In this document: piece after piece, positions 50,901-56,455 of the stretch | Layout: every line of letters begins with the position of its first letter | How positions within the stretch are numbered: position 1 is the first letter of the stretch | From: Cordylochernes scorpioides | Taxonomy: Eukaryota > Arthropoda > Arachnida > Pseudoscorpiones > Chernetidae | NCBI GenBank assembly: GCA_030710605.1 | Contig: CP092880.1 | Location: 8,259,909 to 8,323,908, forward strand | Direction of reading: 5' to 3' | Length of the DNA stretch: 64,000 bases | Program-made: the position numbers and the translations under genes | Notes under the pieces: generated by a model | Told to the model about the DNA's origin: nothing | Database searches by the model: none | Seen by the model: the letters and a program-made list of their open reading frames with translations, nothing else

Positions 50901-51581
50901 CTATTTGTTACAATTATAAATTGGCGCCTTAAATAAATGCATATATTAGTTAATAACTATAGCCTATGTGCTTTATCTGTCTATGTACTGTTGGCTTCCG
51001 TAGGCGTCTCATACTGGGAAAAGGAAAGAGAGGATTCCATTTAGTTATTAACTAATATATGCATTTATTTAAAGAGCGACCCGCTCCAAAACAATAGTTA
51101 CAAAAACGAAAGAGCGAGTGAGGGAGGCATGATGGGGGGGGGGGGGGGGGGCAAAGGTGGCGTGACCGTAGCCAACCAATAGAAGGACAACATTCCAAAA
51201 AAAAAGCAAACGGTGACAGAGAGACGACTGATTAGGAAAGACGCTCGTAACTGTATATAGAATAATCCAAATTGTGCCTTATTATTTCTCCTGAGGAAGA
51301 CAAGAGATTTTTGTTGAAACAATTGAGAAAAATAAAACTTTATCTGGCCGAGGTGTCTATTATTTTATAAACCAGAGTGGCAGTAAAAGATGGTCAACTG
51401 TATTCCACAAGCAAGGGTTCCAACATTTCTAACAGAAGGAGGTTGGGATCTCTCTGACAACAGAGGTGACATGGTATCTCAGAAATGTGTCGAACCAACT
51501 TACCTCTGCAAAGAATTCCTCCATAAAACTGGCCTGTGGCTCATCCACACTGACAGCCACGTCATCTTCATCTCCTTGGGC
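29854..51581 (-). CDS. STX1A: Syntaxin-1 (plasma-membrane Q-SNARE), nine exons, first exon not found
   Basis: Syntaxin-1 pairs with SNAP-25 and synaptobrevin to drive synaptic vesicle fusion and is held by Unc18/Munc18 through its Habc domain. Exons in transcript order: 51581-51504, 45894-45795, 45734-45660, 41830-41757, 41677-41569, 39916-39843, 39783-39646, 35977-35867, 29931-29854. Lengths sum to 837 bases, 278 residues plus stop, and every junction keeps frame. With the usual short first exon of about 11 residues this equals the family length of about 288. Habc helices come from the first five exons seen, the linker from the sixth, the SNARE motif from the seventh and eighth, and the membrane anchor from the last. 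The start [14 protein letters not shown] resembles the second exon of arthropod syntaxin-1A. The first exon should lie to the right of 51.6 kb or beyond the window. Confidence 0.97.
30152..30470 (-). mobile_element. tRNA-derived SINE, full length
   Basis: T-run (A tail) at 30152, GGGATTCGATCCC B-box region at 30407, head complement CCACTGACCCCC at 30459. Confidence 0.88.
30526..30606. mobile_element. Short MITE A remnant
   Basis: GCAATAAGACCAAATAAATT then TCTAATCTATAATCTAAATT. The centre is lost. Confidence 0.6.
30855..31163 (-). mobile_element. tRNA-derived SINE with 12-bp target duplication
   Basis: AAGGAAAGAGTT at 30843-30854 and 31164-31175 flanks 309 bp. B-box GGGAATCGAACCC (reverse of GGGTTCGATTCCC) and A-box complement CGGTTTAACCA are intact. 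Confidence 0.93.
31176..31432. repeat. Foldback with GAAAGCTTG motif
   Basis: AATTAAAAAAAGGTTTCTGG pairs with CCAGAAACCTTTTTTTAATT. The left arm, read on the - strand, has AGATGACCGAAAGCTTG, like the Penelope-like ends at 47520 and 50470. Confidence 0.75.
31433..31610. repeat. Segmental duplicate, copy 1
   Basis: CACTAGATGGAGCTCTGCCA...AAAGCTCATGTGAGAGATCA...TTATCTGATATCTTATAGAA is repeated with small changes at 32680-33060. Both run into the same truncated SINE tail (TATTATTATTCCTAGTACAC). Confidence 0.8.
31820..31975. mobile_element. MITE A palindrome
   Basis: ACACAAGGTAATAAGACC to AATCCAAATTGTGCCTTATC. Confidence 0.88.
32026..32191. mobile_element. MITE E copy
   Basis: ACAGTAGAACCTTCCTGTAA to GTAGGTTTTACTGTATA, near full length. 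Confidence 0.85.
32192..32679. other. AT-rich intron sequence
   Basis: Contains (A)n, G7 and (AAAT)n runs at about 32390-32415. No gene or family repeat was recognised. Confidence 0.5.
32680..33060. repeat. Segmental duplicate, copy 2
   Basis: CACTAGATGGCGCTCTCTCT...GATATGGCTACTTTGTTTTT matches copy 1. About 200 bp at 32790-32985 are extra here. Confidence 0.75.
33018..33178 (-). mobile_element. tRNA-derived SINE, head missing
   Basis: TATTATTATTCCTAGTACAC to TTACAAATGTGCAGGAGCCC. Confidence 0.8.
33179..34035. other. Mostly unique intron sequence
   Basis: No family repeat was recognised. An open stretch at 33814-34011 on the + strand ([20 protein letters not shown]) looks more protein-like than its surroundings and may be a gene or element relic; no family was recognised. 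Confidence 0.4.
34036..34740 (+). mobile_element. LINE-C 3' fragment (third LINE family)
   Basis: 34372-34587 encodes a LINE C-terminus: [20 protein letters not shown] then [13 protein letters not shown], a CxC...H...C knuckle before the end of the ORF. The 3' end carries (AAATA)n repeats at 34733-34750. The upstream part (34040-34370) is frame-broken. Confidence 0.65.
34757..34916. repeat. Foldback with hammerhead-like core
   Basis: AAAAAGTTTCTTTATTTAAT pairs with ATTAAATAAAGAAACTTTTT. On the - strand 34827-34804 reads CTGATGA, a small hairpin, then GAAA, followed by GCTTGCCG, as in hammerhead ribozyme cores. Confidence 0.7.
35468..35776 (+). mobile_element. LINE-D 3' fragment (fourth LINE family)
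   Basis: Encodes [20 protein letters not shown] then [20 protein letters not shown] and ends DLQDLV with TAA. The R-W/F-K/R-S/T-GHL box and CxxC...H...C knuckle match LINE-A and LINE-B, but the sequence is distinct. A tail of ATAAGTAAAAAAAAAAG follows. Confidence 0.75.
35867..35977 (-). CDS. STX1A: Syntaxin-1 exon 9: C-terminal half of SNARE motif
   Basis: Thirty-seven codons in phase 0: [20 protein letters not shown] then [17 protein letters not shown]. It carries the +1 to +8 layers of the SNARE helix and the basic juxtamembrane stretch that binds acidic lipids. Cys and His in IEYHCEH differ from the more usual IEYNVEH. Acceptor GTGCTCCAG, donor GTAAGT. Confidence 0.98.
36060..36262. mobile_element. 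MITE A, long form
   Basis: ACAAGGTAATAAGACC, central AAATGAGAAATTTTACCACT, and AATCCAAATTGTGCCTTATC. Confidence 0.88.
36366..36674 (-). mobile_element. tRNA-derived SINE inserted in a LINE-B tail
   Basis: T-run at 36366, GGGAATCGAACCCGGG at 36611, head complement at 36655-36674. TTCTTCT...CTTTCTT of LINE-B lies on both sides. Confidence 0.87.
36675..36790 (-). mobile_element. LINE-B retroposon fragment
   Basis: TTCTTCTTTCTTATCTTCAT, CATGACTGGTTGAAGTAGAA and CAGTGGCAGGCCACTGACTT. Truncated after CCAAAAGAAATGG. Confidence 0.75.
36811..36931. mobile_element. MITE E fragment
   Basis: AGAGTAGAACCTCTCTCTAA to GGAGGTTCTACTGTATA, with an internal deletion. Confidence 0.75.
37033..37216. mobile_element. 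MITE D copy
   Basis: TACAGTTAAAACTGTCTATA to AGACATGTTTAACTGTATA. Confidence 0.85.
37265..37314 (-). pseudogene. Older relic of the same syntaxin exon-8 flank
   Basis: GAACACAAAGGGGGCTATGG and the following bases match, with substitutions, GAACACAGAGGGAGGATTATGG at 39210-39232. LINE-A sequence interrupts it at 37315 and the segment seems to resume near 39113 (ACTGTATGTGG). It has no open coding value. Confidence 0.5.
37315..37425 (-). mobile_element. LINE-A 3' end fragment, head to head with the next copy
   Basis: TTGTTGTTTCTTATCCCCTT to CTGTTTAGTGCATATAAT. It carries its own 3' end, so it is a separate insertion and not the inverted 5' part of the neighbour. Confidence 0.85.
37434..38946 (+). 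mobile_element. LINE-A, 5'-truncated copy (end of RT, RNase H, 3' end)
   Basis: Starts GATAAGAAACTATACAAAAT and ends in (CAA)n at 38946. The reading frame is open from about 37453 through RNase H ([27 protein letters not shown]) to 38648. There the 7-bp deletion shared with the copy at 23401 shifts it. Nearly identical to the full-length copy otherwise. Confidence 0.95.
38949..39055. repeat. Perfect hairpin, about 43-bp arms
   Basis: AAGGCATCTCCTGACCACGA pairs exactly with TCGTGGTCAGGAGATGCCTT; the loop is about 18 bases. It lies directly after a LINE-A tail. No terminal repeat class was recognised. Confidence 0.85.
39180..39219 (-). pseudogene. Partial duplicate of syntaxin-1 exon 8 end with donor site
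   Basis: Reads [11 protein letters not shown] followed by GTAAAC, against [11 protein letters not shown] plus GTAAAC in the true exon. The flanking intron (CACAGAGGAGCTCCTTG) also matches that of exon 8 (CACAGAAGAGCTCCTTG). Upstream of the Phe the match stops, so it is a relic and not a usable alternative exon. It belongs to a tandem duplication of about 120 bp. A second, older copy is at about 37265-37314. Confidence 0.8.
39256..39588 (+). mobile_element. LINE-B head-plus-tail retroposon between duplicated syntaxin segments
   Basis: GTAGGAGGAGGGGGAGCAGT (head shortened) to GAGTGGAGATAAGAAAGAAG. It separates the relic at 39180-39219 from the true exon at 39646. Confidence 0.85.
39646..39783 (-). 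CDS. STX1A: Syntaxin-1 exon 8: N-terminal half of SNARE motif, ends at the zero-layer Gln
   Basis: Forty-six codons, phase 0 in and out. It includes [20 protein letters not shown] and [12 protein letters not shown]. The last codon is the zero-layer glutamine that defines a Q-SNARE, so the intron falls exactly after the ionic layer. The acceptor follows AAACAACAG and the donor is GTAAAC. A damaged partial copy of this exon's end lies just to the left at 39180-39219. Confidence 0.98.
39843..39916 (-). CDS. STX1A: Syntaxin-1 exon 7: linker between Habc and SNARE motif
   Basis: Encodes [20 protein letters not shown] then IFTQG. The [13 protein letters not shown] motif lies in the linker that holds syntaxin closed with Unc18. 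Donor GTAGGT; phase 0 exit. Confidence 0.98.
40136..40336 (+). mobile_element. tRNA-derived SINE, partial head
   Basis: TTGGACACTTTTTTCTGTTT to CCATGATTATCATGGC. B-box part missing. Confidence 0.8.
40575..40641 (-). mobile_element. Very short LINE-A 3' insertion with 9-bp target duplication
   Basis: TTGCAGAAG at 40566-40574 and 40642-40650 flanks only 67 bp: the (GTT)n complement of the tail, then CTTATCCCCTTGTGTAAAG to GAGTTCATGCTC. An extreme 5' truncation. Confidence 0.9.
40926..41495 (-). mobile_element. Non-autonomous Helitron-like element
   Basis: Read on the - strand it starts TCCCTATATATATAAAAG and ends in a perfect 7-bp stem hairpin (CCCGGGC/GCCCGGG) followed by CATTCGGCTAA, flanked by A and T. 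570 bp, no helicase coding. Confidence 0.75.
41569..41677 (-). CDS. STX1A: Syntaxin-1 exon 6: helix Hc
   Basis: Encodes [20 protein letters not shown] then [16 protein letters not shown], the third Habc helix; vertebrates have [29 protein letters not shown]. Acceptor GTGTGTAG, donor GTAAGT, leaving one base. Confidence 0.98.
41757..41830 (-). CDS. STX1A: Syntaxin-1 exon 5: Hb-Hc
   Basis: Encodes [20 protein letters not shown] and IRKTQ, the junction of helices Hb and Hc, with the conserved SAD-RIRKTQ signature. Acceptor TGTTCCCAG, donor GTTTGT, phase 0 exit. The upstream intron contains the 76-bp minisatellite. Confidence 0.97.
41901..42115. mobile_element. Mariner-like MITE that seeds the 76-bp array
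   Basis: Left end ACACTCATGGACAAAACTTA; right end AAGTTTTGTCCATGAGTGTA, an inverted repeat of about 22 bp. The right third of the element is the repeat unit of the minisatellite that follows. Confidence 0.85.
42031..44388. repeat. 76-bp minisatellite, about 31 copies, in syntaxin-1 intron
   Basis: ATACATGCTAAAAG recurs every 76 bp (for example 42061 and 42137). Each unit is ATCTTTCAGAGTTATTGTCT to GTTTTGTCCATGAGTGT, the end of the mariner-like MITE. Copies near both edges are the most diverged. Confidence 0.97.
44484..44580. mobile_element. Shortened MITE A
   Basis: ATAATAAGACCAAATCC and GGATTTGGTCTTATTACC with a reduced centre, ending AATTGTGCCTTATCA. Confidence 0.75.
44581..44930. other. 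Unique intron sequence
   Basis: About 350 bp with no recognised repeat or gene. Confidence 0.5.
44934..45640 (+). mobile_element. tRNA-derived SINE split by a Helitron-like element
   Basis: Head and body are at 44934-45144 and the 3' part at 45543-45640. The B-box reads GGATTGAATCC (decayed). The join GTGTAGACA/TGTGGTGC restores the SINE. Confidence 0.85.
45145..45542 (-). mobile_element. Non-autonomous Helitron-like element inside a SINE
   Basis: On the - strand it ends in the GC hairpin then CATTCGGCTAG with T after it. The other end reads TTCTATATACAGTTACGAG. Closely related to the copy at 50841; both share TTGTTACAATTATAAATTGG. Confidence 0.78.
45660..45734 (-). CDS. STX1A: Syntaxin-1 exon 4: helix Hb
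   Basis: Encodes [20 protein letters not shown] and AKLK, the second Habc helix (vertebrate [23 protein letters not shown]). Only 60 bp of intron separates it from exon 3. Acceptor GGTTACAG, donor GTGAAA, leaving one base. Confidence 0.97.
45795..45894 (-). CDS. STX1A: Syntaxin-1 exon 3: helix Ha
   Basis: Encodes [20 protein letters not shown] and then [13 protein letters not shown], the first helix of the Habc domain and the loop after it. Acceptor GATGGCAG, donor GTAAGT, leaving one base. The upstream intron (45895-51503) contains the Penelope-like element. Confidence 0.97.
45985..46395. mobile_element. MITE G foldback
   Basis: TTCGGCCAGAGTAAATC...GACAAAAATCTTTTGTCC at the left pairs with GGACAAAAGATTTTTGTTGA...GATTTACTGGCCGAAG at the right. 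A second copy at about 47345-51330 has been split by a Penelope-like element and by MITE A. Confidence 0.75.
46595..46830. mobile_element. MITE C copy
   Basis: AGCTTATGTCCATAGTTTTC, CACTGGGAGGGTTCACCACT and GCAGTAAGGACAGTAGAAGT, in reverse order to the copy at 52490. Confidence 0.8.
46831..47340. other. Intron sequence without recognised repeats
   Basis: No gene is visible. It ends in MITE G-like sequence. Confidence 0.4.
47408..50545 (-). mobile_element. Penelope-like element with inverted terminal copies
   Basis: AAAAATCTCTTGT at 47395-47407 and 50546-50558 looks like a 13-bp target duplication in MITE G. The body (- strand) encodes reverse transcriptase and GIY-YIG endonuclease. The outer 987 bp of the body (47445-48431) is repeated in inverse orientation at 49564-50547, with only a few differences. 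Penelope-like elements often carry such pseudo-LTR arrangements. The N-terminal part of the ORF is missing at the inner junction and one frameshift lies near 49170, so this copy is defective. Confidence 0.92.
47877..49573 (-). pseudogene. Penelope-like RT/GIY-YIG protein, N-truncated and frameshifted
   Basis: Two overlapping frames: 49573-49169 ([11 protein letters not shown]-type motif, here [19 protein letters not shown]) and 49175-47877 with the RT core ([36 protein letters not shown]). The C-terminal nuclease reads [20 protein letters not shown]. The break between them is one frameshift at about 49170-49200. YVDD catalytic residues are intact. The start of the protein is lost. Confidence 0.92.
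49564..50547 (+). mobile_element. Inverted copy of the Penelope-like 3' end (pseudo-LTR arm)
   Basis: 49558-50118 encodes the GIY-YIG part again ([19 protein letters not shown]) in the opposite direction, followed by the non-coding end with CCGATGA...GAAAGCTTGCGG and AATAAAG. It differs from the main arm at only a few bases. Confidence 0.92.
50645..51290. mobile_element. MITE A, long form, split by a Helitron-like element
   Basis: AAGGTAATAAGACCAAATCC at the left, TTATAATCTA at 50840, and resumption TAATCCAAATTGTGCCTTAT at 51263. It is itself inserted in MITE G. Confidence 0.88.
50841..51262 (-). mobile_element. Non-autonomous Helitron-like element
   Basis: CTAG next to the GC hairpin at the left (read on - as the 3' end) and TTCTATATACAGTTACGAG at the other end. 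It entered MITE A at exactly the same A/T dinucleotide as the element at 4380. Confidence 0.78.
51504..51581 (-). CDS. STX1A: Syntaxin-1 exon 2: acidic N-peptide linker and start of helix Ha
   Basis: Twenty-six codons in phase 0 between acceptor TGTTTGCAG and donor GTAAGT. It reads [16 protein letters not shown], then FMEEFFAE, the counterpart of DDDDEVAVTVD...FMDEFFEQ in other syntaxin-1 proteins. This marks the beginning of the three-helix regulatory domain. Confidence 0.95.
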
Positions 51582-51736
51582 CTGCAAACACCATGTTGGG
51601 TCTGGGTATTGGAATGTCATTAGGTGTTACATCATTTATAGAAGCAAAGCTCGGCTCTCCCATCAACATAAATGTCAAAACTAGACACCATCAACAGGTG
51701 TTGTGGCTTTGTCACCAACCCGAGGCCACTAGTTTG

Positions 51737-52050
51737 TTTTTTTTTTTTTGCTTATCCCTAGTACAAGTGGTACAGGCCATGATAATCATGGTGGGTAGTT
51801 AGCGACTGCCTTTACTGTAAGCGCACCACATGTCTACACATGTGAAAAGCAGTTCGACTTTTGCACTTACAAATGTACCAGAGCCCCATTTGGTTACTTG
51901 CACTCGCTGGTGGGGTTGGACTTTTGCAAGAATCGGGGGCCATTGGAGCATTTTTTTTTTAAACAGAAAAAAGTGTCCAATGCGGGAATCGAACCCGGGT
52001 TGTAGTGGTCGAAAACCAAACGGTTTAACCAGCCTTACACCGACCCCCCT
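51737..52050 (-). mobile_element. tRNA-derived SINE, full length, 13-bp target duplication
   Basis: GGCCACTAGTTTG at 51724-51736 and 52051-52063 flanks 314 bp. In SINE sense: head GGGGGGTCGGTGTAAGG, A-box TGGTTAAACCG, B-box GGTTCGATTCC, body with CATGATTATCATGG, and an A-rich tail. Both boxes fit the pol III consensus, so this copy defines the family. Confidence 0.95.
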
Positions 52051-52253
52051 GGCCACTAGTTTGCAGCAACAGTCATTAGATGGTGTCTAGTTTTGACGTC
52101 TATTTTGACGGAAGAGGAGACTTTTACTTTTATAGATCAATATCCTCCCAGTAAAATTTCCATCTTGGTTAGAACAGTTATTTTATCTGAGTTATCAAAA
52201 CCCAAACATTTTTTGGTCCCAGGTGAAGTTGCTACAACTAGGTTCATCACTAA

Positions 52254-52391
52254 ACACAAGGTAATAAGACCAAATCCAAATAAATAAATAGTGTGTGACG
52301 TTTCGGTAACAACGTCACCAACTATTTATTTATTTGGATTTGGTCTTATTACCTTGTGTTTATAATCTATAATCCAAATTGTGCCTTATTA
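52254..52391. mobile_element. MITE A palindrome, short form
   Basis: AACACAAGGTAATAAGACC to AATCCAAATTGTGCCTTATT, almost no loop. Confidence 0.85.
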
Positions 52392-52489
52392 GGTTCATCA
52401 GTAAAATATCATTTTCAAGAATTGAAACACAATTTAGCACTTATAGAAACAATTTCTTACTGTAAACATTTCAGCATGAGAGGTTCTTT

Positions 52490-52705
52490 TACACACAATA
52501 CAAACTTCTACTGTCCTTACTGCGATGAAAAAATATTGGGAGGGCTTAGCTCATCACTGGTGAACCCTCCCAGCGGTTTTGCGAATTTAATCTACCAGAC
52601 TGCTTCTTTTGAGCTCTAATATTGTATTGGACGATTCTGCTTATATTATGCTACATTGAAACAATGGAATCTTAGAAATGGTATTCAAATAAACTATGGA
52701 CATGA
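52490..52705. mobile_element. MITE C copy
   Basis: CTTCTACTGTCCTTACTGCG, GGGAGGGCTTAGCTCATCAC, AAACTATGGACATGA. Cut by the LINE-B retroposon. Confidence 0.8.
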
Positions 52706-53023
52706 AACTCCGCCTTTGCCGGTCCCAAGCCCGGATAAAAAAGGAGGAGGGGGAGCAGTAACAAGCTCACTAAAAAACCTGGGCTCAGCTGGCCCGGCTG
52801 ATATTACCCTGTAAGGACTCCTAATCCAGGGATACAGGATGAGCAGCATTTGTACTTCATGTTAGGAGCGGCTGCACATGGCGTCTGTTCCTCATGTCAG
52901 AGGCGGTCATTTCTTTTGGGGCTAAGTCGACCTGCCACTGAGTAGTGCTCCCAGTCTTAATGACAAAGGCAGACGCATCTTACTTCACCCAGTGTGGAGA
53001 TAAGAAAGAAGAAGAAGAAGAAG
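52706..53023 (+). mobile_element. LINE-B head-plus-tail retroposon with 10-bp target duplication
   Basis: ATGGACATGA at 52696-52705 and 53024-53033. Head AACTCCGCCTTTGCCGGTCC is complete; the tail is GTGTGGAGATAAGAAAGAAG with (GAA)n. Like the copy at 23047 it lacks the segment before GTGTGGAGA. Confidence 0.92.
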
Positions 53024-53033
53024 ATGGACATGA

Positions 53034-53463
53034 GATTTCAGGACAGAAGAATTACATATACAAGGTTGTCCCAAAAGTTCGGAAACACTTGCAAAAATTT
53101 GAAATACCAATATTATTCGCCATTATGTATAATGTCTTTGTATTATGTATAAAGTAATTGTATTATGTATTATTATGTATTCGCCGTAATAATATTATTC
53201 ACCAAGTAATAAGAAAAACACAAACTTTGAGATAACCTTATATTAATTTATTTCAACACACAAAACGTGATATCTCAGCTAGGGATAATTGTGTCGATTT
53301 ACTTTTTTTTTTTTAAACAAACAGTTATAAACATAATTTTTCCAGAAAAAGTAATCAAAAAAAAAAAAAAGAGAAACAATAAAATATATTAGGAACCTGA
53401 ACCTTTCAGGTTTGAAAGATAATCATAAATATATTTACAAAAATAGTTAAATCTATGATAATT
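53034..53463. other. AT-rich sequence without recognised repeats
   Basis: Poly(A)/poly(T) runs and TATTATGTATT repeats near 53130-53180. No gene was seen. Confidence 0.45.
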
Positions 53464-53975
53464 CTAAACACAAGGTAATAAGACCAAATCCAAATAAATA
53501 AATAGTGTGTGACATTTTGGTAACAGCATTGTTACCATCTTCAGACAAAAGTACTTTTTTTTACTTTCATTTTACTTTTGTTACTTTCATTCAATACTTT
53601 TGTCTGAAGATGGTAACAACACTGTTACCAAAACGTCACATACTATTTATTTATTTGGGTTTAGTCTTATTACCTTGTGTTTATAATCTATAATCCAAAT
53701 TGTGCCTTATCATATGATAATTCTCTCTGCTATTTACAAGTTGATATAGATCTACAACCATTGATAAGGCACAATTTGGATTATAGATTATAAACACAAG
53801 GTAATAAGACCAAATCCAAATAAATAAATAGTGTGTGACGTTTCGGTAACAGTGTTGTTACCATCTTCAGACAAAAGTACTGAAGTACTTTTGTCTGAAG
53901 ATGGTAACAACGCTGAAACATCACACACTATTTATTTATTTGGATTTGGTCTTTTTACCTTGTGTTTATAATCTA
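53464..53975. mobile_element. Two MITE A copies side by side
   Basis: First copy 53464-53712, second 53763-53975 starting GATAAGGCACAATTTGG. The second is flanked by ATCTACAACCATT on both sides. Confidence 0.85.
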
Positions 53976-54264
53976 CAACCATTGTTTAGAAGACAACCTG
54001 TATAAATATATACTAAAAACAACTATATATTTCCAGGAGAGAATAACACAATAAATAATAATTAAAGATATGGAGAGAGAGAGTGTGGGAGAGCAAGCAG
54101 GCCAATGTTACCAAGACTCAAGTGCCAGAAATCCAATCTCCCGGCGAACTAATTATAACCCCTGCAGCTGGCATTGACCCAGACAGCCTCCATCACCTTG
54201 CAGTGGGGGGAAACAGTTCTATATTTGTTCTTACATCCATTCCTACCTTCCTGCATTCATTATT
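53976..54264. other. Unique stretch with coding-like composition
   Basis: 54083-54271 is open on the + strand and reads VTKTQVPEIQSPGELIITPA. Composition is less AT-rich than its surroundings, but no family or splice context was recognised. Confidence 0.3.
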
Positions 54265-54267
54265 ACA

Positions 54268-54963
54268 CTAGAACAACCTCCATGAGAGGACACTCTCACG
54301 CTAGAGAACACCTCTTTACAAAGGACAGTTTTCATTGTCAAAATTATCATTTTTACTATTTAGCAACTCTCCGGTAAGAGTACACCTCTCCCTAAAGGAC
54401 AGTTTTCATTGTCAAAATTACCATTTTTACTATTTAGCAACTCTCCGGTAAGAGGACACCTCTCCCTAAAGAACAGTTTTCATTGTCAAAATTACCATTT
54501 TTACTATTTAGCAACTCTCCGGTAAGAGTACACCTCTCCCTAAAGGACAGTTTTCATTGTCAAAATTACCATTTTTACTATTTAGCAACTCTCCAGTAAG
54601 AGGACACCTCTCCCTAAAGAACAGTTTTCATTGTCAAAATTACCATTTTTACTATTTAGCAACTCTCCGGTAAGAGTACACCTCTCCCTAAAGGACAGTT
54701 TTCCTTGTCAAAATTACCATTTTTACTATTTAGCAACTCTCCGGTAAGAGTGCACCTCTCCCTAAAGAACAGTTTTCATTGTCAAAATTACCATTTTTAC
54801 TATTTAGCAACTCTCCGGTAAGAGTACACCTCTCCCTAAAGGACAGTTTTCATTACCAAAATTATAATTCTTTACTAACTCTCCGGTAAGAGTACACCTC
54901 TCCCTAAAGGACACTTTATCTCTACAATTAGGTTTTCTTTACAGGGAGGTAGTTCTACTGTAT
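54268..54963. repeat. MITE E with internal tandem array, 74 bp x about 8
   Basis: AGAACAACCTCCATGAGAGG at the left and GGGAGGTAGTTCTACTGTAT at the right are MITE E ends. Between them TTTTTACTATTTAGCAACTC recurs every 74 bp. Units alternate between AAAGGACAG and AAAGAACAG over much of the array. Confidence 0.92.
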
Positions 54964-54974
54964 TATTTTATTTG

Positions 54975-55148
54975 AAGATAAATAAAGCACATTTTTGATT
55001 ATAGATACATGAAAATAAGACCAAATAAATTAATAGTGTGTGATGTATCGGTAACGGCGTTTATGGTGAGAACAATGCTGTTGCCGAAATGTCACACACT
55101 ATTAATTTATTTGGATTAGTTCTTATTTTCTTGTAATTATAAACATAT
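54975..55148. mobile_element. Diverged MITE A relative
   Basis: GATAAATAAAGCACATTTTT, GTGTGTGATGTATCGGTAAC and CGAAATGTCACACACTATTA keep the plan with many changes. Confidence 0.7.
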
Positions 55149-55529
55149 ATACAATTAATAATCATATCATTTTATAGGTTTTAATAAATATCTCTGTAGT
55201 TCAATGTAAATAGCCGGTGTGTTATCCTTCATAAAATTTTCCAGCTTAAATGGCTATTTCATTCTTTTTAATTTAGTAACAAAATAATGAGAAGCTCTTT
55301 GATTGAAATATAACAACAAAAAAAAACTTTATTAAGACCTTTTGGTTTTATACAGATTCTCTGAACAGAAATGTAGGGTGTACATGCAGGAACAACAGTA
55401 ATAGTACCAGTAATCAGCAATGTTATTTTTTTAGGTTAATCATATTAAATTGCATTTTTGGTTGTAAAATTTGAGATACTCGAATAAGTTTGTACCGTTT
55501 CTGCTCCCAAACCACATTCATATTGATCA
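55149..55529. other. Unique AT-rich intron sequence
   Basis: No gene or family repeat was recognised. Confidence 0.45.
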
Positions 55530-55540
55530 TTTTCTCCTAT

Positions 55541-55844
55541 GGGGGGGGTTGGTGGAAGGATGGTCTAAACCGTTGGTTTTCGACCGCTACGACCTGGGTT
55601 CATTCCCGCATTGGACACTTTTTTTTCTGATTTAAAAAAATGCTCCAATGGCCCTGATTCTTGCAAAAGTCCAACCCCACCAGCGAGTGCAAGTAACTAA
55701 ACAGGGCTCTGGCACATTTGTAAGTGCAAAGTCGAACTGCTTTTCACATATGGTGCACTTACAGTTAAAAGCAGTCGCCTACTTCTACCCACCATGATTA
55801 TCATGGCCTGTACACGTGTACTAGGGATAAGCAAAAAAAAATTT
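55541..55844 (+). mobile_element. tRNA-derived SINE with 11-bp target duplication
   Basis: TTTTCTCCTAT at 55530-55540 and 55845-55855. Head GGGGGGGTTGGTGGAAGG; the B-box region reads GGGTTCATTCCC, one base off the consensus. Tail AAGCAAAAAAAA. Confidence 0.93.
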
Positions 55845-56112
55845 TTTTCTCCTATATGCTTAACATTGATACTATTTCTTCTAAATAAATAAATATAAAT
55901 TTGGAGATTTTAACAACAGGGGTCCTTATAATTGGGAATAGAGGTATACCTGACCAAATATATATGTAGGTTACCATCTTGCTAGCTCTTCCTACTTATT
56001 TGTTCCTGTATTGATTGGAAGCTACAACTGCAGACTTTCCCATGAAAGATCACCTAGAAAACCTGGTGGTGTTTACAAAGGTGACTCAAACTTTTCCTCA
56101 TCTATCATATAA

Positions 56113-56455
56113 ATACATTTAAACCTGTCTATAGCGCCCCCTCTTGGGACTCACCAAAATATGGTGCTATAGACAGGTCACTTTTAATGTAAATTGCATC
56201 GTACTACGTATTTAAAATTGGGTGCTATAGAGAGGAAGGCGCTATTTAGAGGGGGTGCTATAGACAGGTCACTTTTAATGTAAATCGCATCGTACTACGT
56301 ATTTAAAATTGGGTGCTATAGAGAGGAAGGCGCTATTTAGAGGGGGTGCTATAGACAGGTCACTTTTAATGTAAATCGCAACGTAGTACGTATTTAAAAT
56401 TGGGTGCTATAGAGAAGAAGGCGCTATTTAGAGGGGGCACTATAGACAGGTTTAA
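56113..56455. repeat. MITE D with internal triplication, interrupted by piggyBac
   Basis: ACTTTTAATGTAAATCGCAT recurs about every 91-93 bp from about 56178. The right terminal repeat is cut at TTAA by the piggyBac element and resumes at 59206 with TTAACTGTA. Confidence 0.9.
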
